Shown piece by piece: positions 63,086-64,000 of a DNA stretch of 64,000 nucleotides; the first letter of the stretch is position 1; each line of letters starts with the position of its first letter. Below the pieces are notes generated by a model. The model was not told the origin of the DNA and ran no database searches. It was given only the letters and a program-made list of their open reading frames with translations. Position numbers and translations under genes: made by a program. This DNA is from Petrolisthes cinctipes (taxonomy: Eukaryota; Arthropoda; Malacostraca; Decapoda; Porcellanidae), in contig JAWQEG010000062.1 of the NCBI GenBank assembly GCA_033782935.1, positions 10,868,001 through 10,932,000 of the forward strand. The letters are read 5' to 3'.

Positions 63086-64000
63086 TAGGCATGTACAGAT
63101 CGCTTCTTGGACCCAAAATTATCGAATTTTCTTGTGTCTTGAACCTGAATTTTGGATATAGACGGATACAGAAGATGCATGCACATATCGACTTTTGGCA
63201 CCTAAAATATCGATTTTGAGCATGTTTTGGGCCTGTATTATGAAAAAAACTATAGCACGGTGTAGACATGTACAGATCGCTTCTGGGACACAAAAATATC
63301 GATTTTTTGGGTGTTTTGAGCCTGAATTTGAGATATAAACGGGTACAGAAGATGCATGCACATATCGACTTTGGCACCCAAAATATCGATTTTTAGTATG
63401 TTTTGGGTCTGTATTATGAAAACTTTCTAGCAAGAAGTAGGCATGTACAGATTGCTTCTGGGACTCAAAAATATCGAATTTTCGAGTGTTTTGAACCTGA
63501 ATTTAGGATATAGACGGGTACAGAAGATGCATACACATATTGACTTTGGGCAGCTAAAATATCGATTTACAGCATGTTTTAGGCCTGTATTTTAAAAATA
63601 GTCTAACTAGGAGTATGCATGTACAGATGGCTTTTGGGACCCAAAAATATCGAATATTCGGGTGTTTTGAGTCTGAATTTGAGATATAAACGGGTACAGA
63701 AGATGCATGCACATATCGACTTTGGGTATCCAAAATATCGATTTGAGCATGTTTTAAACCTGTATTTTTAAAATACTCTAACACGGAGTAGACACGTAAG
63801 GATCGCTTCTGGGACCCAAATAAATCGAATTTTCGGTTGTTCTGAGCCTGAATTTGAGATATGAACATGTACAGAAGATGCATGCACATATCGACTTCGG
63901 GCACCTAAAATATCGATTTTGAGCATGTTTTGGGCCTGTATTTTGAAAATACTCAAACACGGTGTAGACATGTACAGATCGTTTCTGGAACACAAAAATA
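63086..64000. repeat. Right-edge monomers, partial further 5-mer
   Basis: About five units. After two inserted monomers, the 'gactcaaaaatatcg', 'cgatttacagcatg' and 'acccaaataaatcg' series returns from about 63,438, seven units after its previous occurrence. The final monomer is cut by the window end. Confidence 0.75.

Larger units (their letters stand above)
1..64000. repeat. Satellite array of ~176-bp head-to-tail monomers filling the window
   Basis: Every part of the window reads as the same unit, recognisable by 'taggcatgtacagatcgctt' at its start, 'tgcatgcacatatcgac' in the middle and 'aaaatatcgattttta' near position 119-134. Counted start-to-start distances are mostly 176 bp, with 177, 178 and 180 as small-indel forms. 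The consensus has about 70 G+C in 176 (40%). It carries seven CpGs, and BsrGI, NsiI, SphI and ClaI sites once each. All units face the same way; no inverted unit or foreign insert was seen. Long arrays with this unit size and nested higher-order structure are typical of centromeric or pericentromeric heterochromatin, so that role is an inference. The family and species are not recognised. Array edges lie outside the window. Confidence 0.97.
56501..64000. repeat. Right-flank compartment of full-length monomers
   Basis: About 43 units, almost all 175-177 bp, sharing subfamily markers with 1-13 kb rather than with the adjacent core. The unit order is strongly five-monomer based (879- and 880-bp repeats). 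The array is still running at the last base. Confidence 0.78.

Noticed and set aside
1..64000. CRISPR array
   Set aside because: The repeats are 176 bp, contiguous and without unique spacers, and the sequence context is a eukaryotic-type satellite.
1..64000. Gene family encoding Cys-rich repeat proteins ('KSICACIFCTRLYLKF')
   Set aside because: The motif exists in one of three rotating frames, is broken by frequent 1-bp indels between copies, and has no codon-position bias in substitutions that I could see.
1..64000. Assignment to a known satellite (alpha satellite, Arabidopsis 178-bp repeat)
   Set aside because: Length is similar, but the monomer sequence does not match the versions of these families that I know. 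A database search would be needed to name it.

Overview
The whole 64 kb is one uninterrupted satellite DNA array from a eukaryotic chromosome. Head-to-tail monomers of about 176 bp fill it from the first base, which falls on a monomer start, to the last, which falls inside a monomer, so the array continues past both ends. I estimate roughly 370 monomers. I see no gene, RNA gene, transposon or non-satellite insert, and no change of orientation. The many short open frames, mostly on the minus strand, are the same monomer translated over and over. The consensus is about 40% GC and has CpG at about the frequency expected from its C and G content. Monomer length and higher-order repeats (HORs) are typical of centromeric or pericentromeric satellites. 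I do not recognise the family and cannot name the organism; plants and animals both remain possible.

The 176-bp monomer is a hidden dimer. Positions 1-88 and 89-176 of my by-eye consensus match at 60 of 88 ungapped columns, rising to 50 of 64 over columns 4-67. The two poorly matching tails (columns 68-88 of each half) are where the main deletion variants fall.

The window has three compartments. (1) Left flank, about 1-17.3 kb: nearly all monomers are 175-180 bp. They are arranged in 5-mer blocks of about 880 bp, a large block repeated 4,942 bp apart, and an 11-mer of 1,935 bp. (2) Core, about 17.3-56.5 kb: 176-bp monomers mix with recurrent shortened classes of 147 bp (29-bp deletion), 158 bp (18-bp deletion) and 164 bp (12-bp deletion). 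This part is built from an ~8.2-kb segmental duplication (17.3-25.2 and 25.5-33.4 kb), a 1,546-bp apparently perfect tandem duplication, a ~2.03-kb HOR (37.6-45.2 kb), a 147-bp-rich stretch (45.6-47.3 kb), a diverged island (49.7-50.55 kb), a 1,157-bp 7-mer and an ~810-bp block repeated 2,023 bp apart. (3) Right flank, about 56.5-64 kb: a return to 176-bp monomers of the left-flank subfamilies, in exact 5-mers of 879 and 880 bp.

The layout looks like a newer amplified core inside an older 176-bp array, enlarged by unequal exchange at several scales. Coordinates of block edges are by-eye alignments. Monomer starts are set at the 'taggcatg' motif, and spacings between starts were counted from the sequence.
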